Part shown: positions 1 through 7,534 of the stretch, piece by piece
How the letters are laid out: the number at the start of each line of letters is the position of its first letter
Numbering within the stretch: the stretch's first letter is position 1
Source of the DNA: CAWUKT01 sp963923035
GTDB taxonomy: Bacteria; Bacteroidota; Bacteroidia; J057; JADKCL01
Reading direction: 5' to 3'
NCBI GenBank assembly: GCA_963923035.1
Contig: CAWUKT010000114.1
Span: 1-18,237 of the forward strand
Length of the DNA stretch: 18,237 nucleotides
Notes under the pieces: generated by a model
Told to the model about the DNA's origin: nothing
Databases searched by the model: none
What the model saw: the letters and a program-made list of their open reading frames with translations, nothing else
Position numbers and translations under genes: made by a program

Positions 1-83
1 GTGTCCTGGCGAGTCGGACGGAGAGGAAAATTGGGCGTTTTTCAGGACCGACTAGATAGTCAACCCATTTCGTAGCCGAACAT

Positions 84-1532
84 TTGATTGTGATCATTGC
101 ACCAGGGCGAAGACTCTTCGCGCTCCTACTTGTTCTGTATGGGACCGGCATCCTCCGTGCCCAGACCCAAGCCCCCGTATTGGTCATGGAGACCGGCGTG
201 GCCGCGTTGGACCACACCACCACGACCGTGAACCTCACGAATGCCTTCCAGTCCCCGGTCGTCATCGCCCGGCCCGCCTCCTACAACGGTTCCCACGAGG
301 TCGCCGTCCGCGTCAAAAACGTCACCAGCACCAGCTTTGGCATTTCCCTCGACGAGCCCCTCAACCGCGACGGCCCCCACACCACCGAGACCGTCCACTA
401 CACCGTCATCGAAGCCGGAGCCTATACCTTTCCCGATGGCACCATGCTCGAAGCGGGCACGTTGTCCGCCAATGGCCTCGGCTGGCAGACCGTTTCCCTG
501 CAAATGGGCTATCCGGCCGTACCCGCGATCTTCACCCACGTCCAGACCGACAGCTTTGCCACGCCCTTCCTCCACACCCGTCAGCGCAATGCGACCACCA
601 CCCAATTCCAGGTCAAACTGGAGCGGGATGAAGTCCGCAACAGCAATGCGCCCAATGGTCCCGAGCAAATTGGCTACTTCGCCATCCAGAAAAAGACCGG
701 CGTCCTCGACAGTGTGGTCTTCGAGGCCGGCTCCTTCAGCGCCGATGAAGTCGTCGTCAACCATCCCTTTACCCAGAACTTCGCCCCCGGTCTCCATTTC
801 ATTGCCTCCGTCGCCACCTACAACGGCGGCAATCCCGTCACCATCCGGCGCACCGGCCTCACCAATACCACCGTTTCGAGCTTCCTCGATGAGGACACCA
901 GCAACGATTCCGAGACCAACCACCTGTTGGAAACCGTCGACTTTTTCGCGATTGACAACAACGGAAGCGCCGGAATCTTCCTGAGAAATCCCCTGGCCAT
1001 TGAGCTCCTGAGCTTCGAAGCCCGGGCCAATCCGCAAGGAGAAGCCGAGCTGAATTGGACGACCACGCTGGCCATTGAACCGTCCGAATACTTCGTGGTG
1101 GAGCGTTCCCCCGACGCCTGGGACTGGGAAGAAGTAGTCATTGTCCGTGAGCCTGCCCAGAGAACTTTGCGTTTGGTTCGCTTCGCATTCACCGACGATT
1201 CTCCCTTGCCCGGCACCTCCTTTTACCGCCTCCGCCAAATCGAATTGAGCGGTCTGGAAGCCCTGTCGAGCATCCGCCAGGTCACATTGTCCCCCCAAAA
1301 CGCCCCATTGATCCTGTTCCCCAATCCTGCCACCTCGACCCTGTCCCTGACCGGCTTCGGAGGCGATCCCGGCCCCATCGAATTCTACAACCTGATCGGA
1401 CAAAACTGGACCGGACGAGTCCCGCTGCGTTCCCAAAGCCGCACCGAAATGACCTGGGACCTCACCAGGCTGCCCCCGGGCACCTACTGGCTGAAGCTGC
1501 CGCAGGGAGCATTGAAGTTCATCAAACAATGA
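84..1532 (+). CDS. Secreted T9SS type A sorting-domain protein with three beta-rich repeats
   Basis: Likely exported across the inner membrane by Sec, then to the cell surface or medium by the type IX system. Residues 1-26 form a signal peptide (two Arg, a hydrophobic core, end near LRAQ). Residues ~30-300 hold three related repeats of ~85-100 residues, each with a TYNG/SYNG-like or equivalent strand, a central N-x-T-x-T-x-F segment and an ETV-x-Y/F-x-x-I end; the layout recalls H-type-lectin-like sandwiches, but this is only a resemblance. Residues ~305-405 (IELLSFEA, WTT, YFVVERS, FYRLRQIE) match the Ig/FN3-like linker common in Bacteroidota exoproteins. Residues ~412-482 (LFPNPATSTLSL, PPGTYWLKL, KFIKQ) are the type A sorting domain. 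There is no in-frame ATG before the signal peptide: after the stop at 57-59 only TTG (84) or GTG (90) can start it. The ligand is unknown. Confidence 0.85.
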   Translation: MIVIIAPGRRLFALLLVLYGTGILRAQTQAPVLVMETGVAALDHTTTTVNLTNAFQSPVVIARPASYNGSHEVAVRVKNVTSTSFGISLDEPLNRDGPHTTETVHYTVIEAGAYTFPDGTMLEAGTLSANGLGWQTVSLQMGYPAVPAIFTHVQTDSFATPFLHTRQRNATTTQFQVKLERDEVRNSNAPNGPEQIGYFAIQKKTGVLDSVVFEAGSFSADEVVVNHPFTQNFAPGLHFIASVATYNGGNPVTIRRTGLTNTTVSSFLDEDTSNDSETNHLLETVDFFAIDNNGSAGIFLRNPLAIELLSFEARANPQGEAELNWTTTLAIEPSEYFVVERSPDAWDWEEVVIVREPAQRTLRLVRFAFTDDSPLPGTSFYRLRQIELSGLEALSSIRQVTLSPQNAPLILFPNPATSTLSLTGFGGDPGPIEFYNLIGQNWTGRVPLRSQSRTEMTWDLTRLPPGTYWLKLPQGALKFIKQ

Positions 1533-1866
1533 ATGAGAGAGGGGAGGGCGGCTCCTTCGGACTGGGCTGTCCGCAGTCGCTCCGCTTACGCGGGAGCTCC
1601 ACAAGTGCTCCCATCCCTGCCGCAAAGGGATGACCAGCCCCAAACGAAAGCGCCTGGCCAAAAACCGCCAGGCGCATATTGCATCTCCGTAATAAATCAT
1701 TTTCGGAGGGGGCCCACGGAGCAGGTCCGGGCCTCCTAATTTCAGATCAATAAAGTACCACCATCTCGGGCACCGAAATGATTATTCTAGTGAATGGCCG
1801 GATTTTTCCAGTGAATGGATTGAAAATGGGGATGAACGAAGGAAATCAATCCCCGTTCGGGGGAAT
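1533..1866. other. Convergent intergenic region with hairpins
   Basis: This gap lies between the ends of two converging transcription units. A 68-codon frame at 1533-1739 has no recognisable protein character and starts directly at the preceding stop, so I treat it as non-coding. The gap holds three small inverted repeats: 1592-1597 with 1607-1612, 1651-1658 with 1667-1674, and 1850-1854 with 1860-1864. It also holds a short direct repeat (AGTGAATGG) near 1789 and 1811. Nothing else was seen. Confidence 0.6.
1641..1674 (-). terminator. Possible terminator hairpin for the leftward operon (possibly bidirectional)
   Basis: CGCCTGGC (1651-1658) and GCCAGGCG (1667-1674) form a perfect 8-bp stem with an 8-nt loop. 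Read leftward, the stem is followed by CTTTCGTTTG, a moderately T-rich tail; read rightward the tail is not T-rich. It lies about 190 bp past the stop of the OmpA-like gene and about 120 bp past the stop of the rightward gene, so it may serve either. Confidence 0.45.
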
Positions 1867-3966
1867 TTACCGCTTCAGGATGGCGACTTCGACCCGGCGA
1901 TTGTTCTGCCGGCCCTCAGGCGTCTCATTGGTATCAATGGGTTGAGACTCGCCGAAGCCTTTGCCAGTCATGCGATTCCCATAGATGCCTTGGTACTTGA
2001 GGTAATTGATCACCGATTTGACCCGGTTCTCCGACAAGACCTGGTTGGATTCCTCGGTGTCCTGGTTGTCGGTATGCCCCCGGATCTCGACCTCAACGGT
2101 GGGATTGTCCCGGAGGAATTGATACAGGCGCTTGAGTTCCTTGGTGGATTCGGGCCGCAATGATGCTTTTCCCACATCAAAATAGACGTTTTTCAGGGTG
2201 AAGACCGTCCCGGTCTCCGCCGGTAGGGGCTCCAATTCAATGTTTTTCTCCACCTTCGGTGGAGCGCCCGCCACAGTCTCGGCATAGGGATAGAACAATC
2301 CCGATTCGGAGCGCAGCAGGTAGTTTTTACCGGCCGGCAAACGGATTTCATACCGCCCGTCCAGCTGCAAGGGCAGCGGCCCCAGGTCCCGGTTGCCTTC
2401 CTCCAGCAACCGAATCTCCACGCCTCCTGGAGCTTCCGACTCCCCCCGGATGGTGACCCGCCCGTAGAGCAGGAAATCAGTCGGTTCCTCCGGTTCGATG
2501 GGCTCAACTTTCTCGCGTCCTTCGTCCACTACCACCGCATCCCCAATGACTTCAATGATCGCCCGGACCGGCGTGCCGTCGAGCAAGGTATAGAGCTGGA
2601 CCGTATCCGTTCCCACAAAATCGGGCTGGGGATCGTAGCGAAGGAATTCGCTTTCCGTCTCACTGTTCCATTTCACTGTGCCTTTATCGGTCGGATGGGC
2701 GGCCGTCGTCCGCTGTCGGTCCAGTTGGGCGCTGAGCGTCGCTGGCATATCCAGCGGGATCGACACCCCCTGCCGGGTTTGGTATCTCAATTCGCGCGGG
2801 AAATCAGGCTGGTCCGCCGCTTCCACATTGGCCTGGACCACCACGGGCCGGCAATTGGAGCTGATGGGAGGATCACAATGGGTCAACAGGAATGATTCCT
2901 GACCCGTGAATCCCGTTGGCGGGGTATAGGTGAAAAAAGGAGCCTCATAAGCGGTGGCAATGGTGCCGGAAGCGCCCTGGGACTTGATGTCGACCAGAGG
3001 AGCACTTTGATTGGGGACGCCAAATCGGAGCAATGAAAATTGTTCTGGCTGGTCTTGTTGGACCGTCAGGAACAGGGTATCCATCGGGGCGGGCGGTGCG
3101 AGCAAAGGGATGTCTGCCAGGGGAATGCGGTAGATGTCTCCGAGGCTTTCCGGGCCCGGCCCGGACACAAAGTAGGCGTCTTGTCCTCCCGGGTGGAGGA
3201 CAAAATGGCCGTCCCATCCCGCCGTGTTCACGGCGGCCCCCAAATGCTGGGGCGCAGACCAATTGGTCCAGGTGTCGTCGAGGCGTTCGCTCATGTAGAT
3301 GTCGCCGCCACCTTGGTGATCGGCGTGGCCGTTGCTGGTGAAGAACAGCTGCTGGCCATCAGGCGACAGAAATGGAGCGACTTCGTCCTGCTTGGTATTC
3401 AGCGTTTCGCCGAGGGAGACCGGGGCGCTCCATTCGTTGGAAGGACCCCGGAAGAGGATCCAGAGGTCCTGCGAGCCCTTGGGAAGGGCGTAGCTCATGA
3501 TCAGCACCCGCTCGTTATCGCCGAGGGTGAAGGAATAATTTTCGGGGGCGAGGTCGTCGAAGCCAATGGGCAGTGAAACGGGTTGGCCGTTGCGGTTGAG
3601 CAGAGAGGCTCCTTTGCCAGAGTCATCCCCATTGGCGGTCCAGACCTCATTTTGAGCGGAGATATGCCCCACAAACTCGTGCGTCATCCCTTCAAAAGAG
3701 ACGACCCTGGGGATATTCAGTTCATTTCCGCCCGAACTCCATTTCCCGCTTTCCCCCAACTCCGCCTGTTCCAGCCGTTGGTACATGTTTCCGTTTTCCT
3801 CTGTTCCCCGCGAGAAAACCATGATGTTCCCATCGGGCGAAAACCGGGGCATCAACTCATCGGCCGGTGTATTGACATCTGGTCCCAGCGGGATTCCTTT
3901 GAACCCGTTTTGGCCGGAAAGCATTCCGGCGCAGAGCACCAATGCGAGTGTAAGTAGCTTTTTCAT
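1867..3966 (-). CDS. PD40 beta-propeller / OmpA-family envelope protein, last gene of the T9SS surface operon
   Basis: 699 residues. Signal peptide MKKLLTLALVLCAGMLSG. Residues ~25-290 carry PD40 (WD40-like, TolB-type) repeats, e.g. MPRFSPDGNIMVFSRG and APFLSPDGQQLFFTSNG. Residues ~300-485 resemble two cadherin/Ig-like strands (PPTGFTGQESFLL, PQPDFVGTDTVQLY). Residues ~505-570 resemble a carboxypeptidase-regulatory-like fold. Residues ~585-699 are an OmpA-like domain (VYFDVGKASLRPES, IRGHTDN, LSENRVKSVINYL, QNNRRVEVAI). The Asp of HTDN and the Arg of SENRVKSV correspond to the residues that bind diaminopimelate in OmpA, so peptidoglycan attachment is expected. The frame stays open up to 4206, but that extension runs into the upstream gene; the ATG at 3966 with the signal peptide is the start. 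It overlaps the upstream stop by one base (TAATG), and GAGGAGG sits 11 nt upstream. Probably anchors the operon's surface complex to the cell wall. Confidence 0.92.
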   Translation of the reverse strand: MKKLLTLALVLCAGMLSGQNGFKGIPLGPDVNTPADELMPRFSPDGNIMVFSRGTEENGNMYQRLEQAELGESGKWSSGGNELNIPRVVSFEGMTHEFVGHISAQNEVWTANGDDSGKGASLLNRNGQPVSLPIGFDDLAPENYSFTLGDNERVLIMSYALPKGSQDLWILFRGPSNEWSAPVSLGETLNTKQDEVAPFLSPDGQQLFFTSNGHADHQGGGDIYMSERLDDTWTNWSAPQHLGAAVNTAGWDGHFVLHPGGQDAYFVSGPGPESLGDIYRIPLADIPLLAPPAPMDTLFLTVQQDQPEQFSLLRFGVPNQSAPLVDIKSQGASGTIATAYEAPFFTYTPPTGFTGQESFLLTHCDPPISSNCRPVVVQANVEAADQPDFPRELRYQTRQGVSIPLDMPATLSAQLDRQRTTAAHPTDKGTVKWNSETESEFLRYDPQPDFVGTDTVQLYTLLDGTPVRAIIEVIGDAVVVDEGREKVEPIEPEEPTDFLLYGRVTIRGESEAPGGVEIRLLEEGNRDLGPLPLQLDGRYEIRLPAGKNYLLRSESGLFYPYAETVAGAPPKVEKNIELEPLPAETGTVFTLKNVYFDVGKASLRPESTKELKRLYQFLRDNPTVEVEIRGHTDNQDTEESNQVLSENRVKSVINYLKYQGIYGNRMTGKGFGESQPIDTNETPEGRQNNRRVEVAILKR

Positions 3967-5006
3967 TACCAGAAATACCTCCTCATGGGTTTCCCGCCCC
4001 CTTTTTGCAAGCGATAACCCAGCGAAATTCCGTGGGTGCCGGCACTTTGGTTGCGGAGGTTGGAGGTGGTGAAATCGTAGGAATAAAGGAGGGTGAATTC
4101 CTCCCAAAGTTTGAGGCCGATCAGCACCACGATGGCGTCCTGGTGGCGGTAACTCGCTCCCAATTGGAAATTGTCCTTGAAGTCGATCCGCGCACCAATT
4201 TCCCATGAAGCCGGAGCGGGATCGACATACCGAAGGGCGGCCGTGGGAATCAGTTTGGTGGATTCATTCAGGGAAATCCGGTAGCCCGCCATGAAGTGGT
4301 AGTGGACGGCGAGGCGGGAGAGGAACGGATTGTTCGGGTTGATCTGGATGCGGTTGCGGAGGAGTTGACGGGTGGCGGCAGAAAGGAAAAACCGGTCGTT
4401 GTAGACCGAAACGCCCGCGTTCAGTCCCGGCAGGAACAGGTTGGTCATCGCGCCCATCACCGCGATATCGTTCGCATCGGTCAGGGAAACTTCGTTGGGA
4501 TTGACCCGGTAATTCATCAGTTCGACATTTCCCCCCACCGACACATACACGACCCGCTTCGGGACCATGAGGATATGGGTGGAAAAGCCTGCCGAGACGC
4601 CATTGTAGGAAATGGGACCCGTTTGCTCCGAATACACCGTCCCCCCAACGCCGATTTTCAGACCCGGGGGCCGGGAGGTGGTGCTTGTTGATGTCGCCTC
4701 GGTCGGTTGGTACTGGCCCCGGGCCGGAGCAGGCAGGGAAGTGGTAGAGGTGACGCTTTGGGTGGGCTCGCTGCTGTGGATGCGGGTATGTCCGGTGAGG
4801 AACAGGCCTCTCGGAGCGCCCTCGAACCCGGCCCATTGGTGGCTATAACCCAGCCGGAGGTCGCCGTAGTCCTCCATGCCCGCGAAGGCGGGATTTTGCA
4901 GGTACGCATTCGTCAGGTACTGACTGTACTGCATGCGTTGTTGGGCCGAGAGCGATCCTGCCCCCAACCCAAACGCCAATACGAGAAGGATCCATGTGTT
5001 TTTCAT
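3966..5006 (-). CDS. PorP/SprF-family type IX secretion outer-membrane protein
   Basis: 346 residues. Signal peptide MKNTWILLVLAFGLGAGSLSA followed by QQRMQYSQYLTNAYLQNPAF, the hallmark N-terminus of PorP/SprF proteins (YSQY, N-P-A-x-AG). The rest is beta-strand-rich with regular aromatic and Gly residues, and the end RRYFW carries the terminal aromatic typical of outer-membrane barrels. In Flavobacterium johnsoniae SprF is required to secrete SprB, a type B CTD cargo; the type B cargo gene lies immediately upstream here, so this is very likely its dedicated partner. The start is ATG at 5006, overlapping the upstream stop as ATGA; the frame extends to 5117, but that part lies inside the upstream gene. 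Residues 78-114 are a Ser/Thr/Pro-rich insert between predicted strands. This is a paralogue of the PorP core component, so I give no gene symbol. Confidence 0.92.
   Translation of the reverse strand: MKNTWILLVLAFGLGAGSLSAQQRMQYSQYLTNAYLQNPAFAGMEDYGDLRLGYSHQWAGFEGAPRGLFLTGHTRIHSSEPTQSVTSTTSLPAPARGQYQPTEATSTSTTSRPPGLKIGVGGTVYSEQTGPISYNGVSAGFSTHILMVPKRVVYVSVGGNVELMNYRVNPNEVSLTDANDIAVMGAMTNLFLPGLNAGVSVYNDRFFLSAATRQLLRNRIQINPNNPFLSRLAVHYHFMAGYRISLNESTKLIPTAALRYVDPAPASWEIGARIDFKDNFQLGASYRHQDAIVVLIGLKLWEEFTLLYSYDFTTSNLRNQSAGTHGISLGYRLQKGGGKPMRRYFW
3978..3984 (-). promoter_or_regulatory. Shine-Dalgarno-like site inside the end of the PorP/SprF-like gene
   Basis: On the minus strand the last codons of the upstream gene read ATG AGG AGG TAT TTC TGG TAA, and the next start uses the final A of TAA (TAATG). 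The two rare Arg codons AGG AGG create GAGGAGG 11 nt before the OmpA-like ATG. Strong Shine-Dalgarno sites are uncommon in Bacteroidota, so this supports a re-initiation or coupled start; the spacing is slightly long. Confidence 0.5.
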
Positions 5007-7363
5007 CGGAATATCGTTACGGGTCCTTTCTGAATTTCTTGTCCTTCCACCTTCGGATCCACCACAAAGTAGTAGGTCGCGGCGGGCAAGGTCTGGTCCT
5101 GGTATTGTCCATTCCATTGCTCCACATATCCCACGGAACGGAACACAACCTGGCCCCAGCTATTGTACACCTCCACCGTCGCTTCCGGATACAAGGCAAT
5201 ATTTTCCAGCACCCAGAAGTCATTGACATCGTCCCCGTTCGGAGAGAATCCTGTGGGTACGACGATGGGCAAGCTGTCCGGCGGTGGCGCGACATTGTCC
5301 TCGAGGACATCAATGGAGAGGGTAACCTCGCAACCGTTGTCGTCGAGGATCGTGGCCTCGTAATTCCCGGCCGAGAGGCCGGAGAAAACATTAGAGCCCT
5401 GGAACGTGATGCCGTCCAGGCTGTATTCATAGGGAGGCGTGCCGTTGCTGGGAGGGTTGATTTCGACAACTCCGTCCGATCCGAGCGGGCTGGCCAGTTG
5501 GGTTTGGACGAAGCCATTGGCAGTGAGGTCGGACAGGGTGATGGTCACCACGTCATTTTCCACCGGACAATTTCCATTTCCTACCGTCCACGCAAACTTG
5601 TATTCACCGGCTTCGAGTCCGCTCACCAGGGTATTGGCTTGGGTAGAATCTAAAATTTGGGCATTGGAGGGGCCGCTGAGTTGGCTCCAGAAGAAAAATG
5701 CAGAGTCGCCCAGGGAACTCATGTCATTGCCGAAGAGCTGAATGGTCTCGGTCAGGCACAAGAATTGGTCGGCTCCGGCATCGGCCATAGGGGGCTCGTA
5801 GATGAGGATATCAACGGTGTCGCTGGAAGAGGGGCAGGTGCCATTGGTCAGGGTCCAAACGAAACTGTATTCTCCTGATTCAAGGTTGGAGACGGTCGCG
5901 GTATTGTTGCTGGCATCAGAAATTAGGGCTCCGCTCGGCCCGGCTGTTTGCTGCCAATTTCCGGAGGGTTGCCCCCCAAAGAAGTTCGGGTCAATTCCGG
6001 CGAGCATGGCCATGCTTTGGTTGCAAAACTGCTGATCAACGCCCGCCAGGGAATTCACAGGCTGGTACCGCCAGAGCGTCACCGTATCGGTGATGGCGGG
6101 ACAGCCCGGGCTGCTCACGCTCCACCGGAAGACATTGGCTCCGTACGCCAATCCCGTCACGGCGCTCATCTCGGAATCGGGGTCCACGACCAATCCGTTG
6201 CCCGAAACGAGGCTCCAGGCTCCGTCGAAGACGCCGGGGTCACTGCCGTCCAGGGTAGCGTTGTCGAGGTCGCAGGCGAGGTCCTGGTCCGGTCCGGCCT
6301 CCGAAAAGGTCGGAGCCGCCACCCGGGTGACCTCCACGGTGTCCGGTATCGACGGGCAGCCATTGTAGTTGATGTCCCATCCAAATGAATAGGTGCCGAG
6401 CGAGGTCAATCCCTGGACAATGCTGTTGGGGGCGTTGGCATTCACAAAATTCGGGAGGTTGGCCCCGGGGGGCTGCCCAATATTGCTCCAGGTGCCGACA
6501 GCCGTGGCGCCGGGGACATTGCCCTGGAGGATGAAGGAAGTGGCCGATTCGCAAATGGTATCGTTGAGCCCGGCATTGGGCTGGACGGCATTCCATCCGT
6601 TGACGCCGACCCCGCCAATGACGGGGTAGCAGCCCCACCACCGCGTAGCGGTCGAGTCGCCGACGTCGCAACCGCCCGGCTGGCGGGCCGACGTAGGCGC
6701 GCCATCGTTGACCCCAAGGCTGGGGCCGTCATTGGCATTGCCGGTGCCCCACGGAGATTCTCCGTAGACAAATGGGCCGCCACCCGGACATCCGGAGACT
6801 CCACCGGGAACCACCTGGTACATCACCGCTCGGAAATTGGCGGGTCGGCCATTGCCGTTGGTGATGACATTCCAAGGAATGGCGACTTCCATGTTGGAGC
6901 CGTTGGGTTGGTTGGTGAACAGGGGATTGAGGGAAATGACCGGGGGGCTCCAGCCTCCGTTGTAGGTGCGAAATTCGTCGTAGGTATCGCGGAGGTAGGC
7001 GGTGAAGTTGATGCCTCCCATTGGGGCGAGGTCCGGTCGCAGCCCATCGTAGTCAAAGGCTTGGTTGGTTTGATCGGCACCGGGATAGCCGGCCAGAATG
7101 TACAGGACGGATCCCTCGGCATTGTTTCCCCCGACCCTTCCCAGGTAGAGGTTGTCATCGTCCCAGGTCATGTACCAGTTGACAATGGCGCTGAATCCTT
7201 CGAATACCTCATCGGTTTCCCAGTCCAGGAGATTGGAACCGGGAGTTGCTCCGGTGGAGACGATGCCATCGATCAATACGGCGCGGGACGTGCCCCCACT
7301 GGTGGAGGTCGCCCAGGTCCATGCCGGAAACAGGCACAGCAAACAAAGCACTAGGTAACGCAT
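5003..7363 (-). CDS. Modular surface protein with gliding-motility-type (type B) T9SS C-terminal domain
   Basis: 786 residues, first gene of the operon. Signal peptide ~1-18 (ends TWA). Residues ~25-240 resemble a CBM9/DOMON-like sandwich (AVLIDGIVS near the start, WYMTWDDDNLYLGRVGG, MEVAIPWNVI), with several Cys in a Gly-rich tail. Residues ~250-620 hold four PKD/Ig-like repeats of ~90 residues that share a GxDQ-x-x-C opening, a Gly-x-Y/N-x-F-x-W strand and a C-P-x-x-x-D-x-V end. Residues ~625-695 are a SprB-type repeat (PPYEYSLDG, LSAGNYEATILDDNGC). Residues ~700-786 are the type B domain (VPTGFSPNGDDVNDFW, VEVYNSWGQVVF, WNGQ, ATYYFVV, GPVTIFR). It is expected to be exported by T9SS and retained at the surface, possibly binding glycans through the N-terminal domain; that last point is inference. 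The stop TGA overlaps the next ATG. I saw no good promoter match upstream. Confidence 0.92.
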   Translation of the reverse strand: MRYLVLCLLCLFPAWTWATSTSGGTSRAVLIDGIVSTGATPGSNLLDWETDEVFEGFSAIVNWYMTWDDDNLYLGRVGGNNAEGSVLYILAGYPGADQTNQAFDYDGLRPDLAPMGGINFTAYLRDTYDEFRTYNGGWSPPVISLNPLFTNQPNGSNMEVAIPWNVITNGNGRPANFRAVMYQVVPGGVSGCPGGGPFVYGESPWGTGNANDGPSLGVNDGAPTSARQPGGCDVGDSTATRWWGCYPVIGGVGVNGWNAVQPNAGLNDTICESATSFILQGNVPGATAVGTWSNIGQPPGANLPNFVNANAPNSIVQGLTSLGTYSFGWDINYNGCPSIPDTVEVTRVAAPTFSEAGPDQDLACDLDNATLDGSDPGVFDGAWSLVSGNGLVVDPDSEMSAVTGLAYGANVFRWSVSSPGCPAITDTVTLWRYQPVNSLAGVDQQFCNQSMAMLAGIDPNFFGGQPSGNWQQTAGPSGALISDASNNTATVSNLESGEYSFVWTLTNGTCPSSSDTVDILIYEPPMADAGADQFLCLTETIQLFGNDMSSLGDSAFFFWSQLSGPSNAQILDSTQANTLVSGLEAGEYKFAWTVGNGNCPVENDVVTITLSDLTANGFVQTQLASPLGSDGVVEINPPSNGTPPYEYSLDGITFQGSNVFSGLSAGNYEATILDDNGCEVTLSIDVLEDNVAPPPDSLPIVVPTGFSPNGDDVNDFWVLENIALYPEATVEVYNSWGQVVFRSVGYVEQWNGQYQDQTLPAATYYFVVDPKVEGQEIQKGPVTIFR

Positions 7364-7477
7364 GGGTTGATTTCAATTGGGGCACAGTTCCTCTCTCACG
7401 CAGCGCCCGCAGGATCAATAAATAATTTGAATATAGGACTCTGGAACTAATTCTGCCAGTGTTGGAGAGAATAGGGG

Positions 7478-7511
7478 ATAAAAAAGAAAAGCACCCCGCT
7501 GAGCAGGGTGC
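7478..7511 (-). terminator. Rho-independent terminator of pckA
   Basis: Read leftward, GCACCC (7511-7506) and GGGTGC (7496-7491) form a 6-bp GC-rich stem with a 9-nt loop, followed at once by TTTTCTTTTTTATC. It lies 24 bp past the pckA stop and separates pckA from the surface operon on the same strand. Confidence 0.85.
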
Positions 7512-7534
7512 CTTTCGTCGTATATCGTGTGAAC

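Noticed and set aside
1..75. Open frame from the left edge to a TAG at 73-75
   Set aside because: Only 24 codons are visible and other frames are also open for a similar length, so I cannot say whether it is the end of a gene.
126..1700. Long minus-strand open frame of 524 codons
   Set aside because: It lies opposite the T9SS gene, is Gly/Val/Asp-rich without any recognised motif, and arises from the C-rich third positions of the real gene.
3967..4206. Upstream extension of the OmpA-like gene
   Set aside because: The extra 80 residues have no family character and overlap the barrel gene; a signal peptide begins exactly at the ATG at 3966.
5007..5117. Upstream extension of the PorP/SprF-like gene
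   Set aside because: It overlaps the conserved end of the type B domain; the signal peptide starts at 5006.
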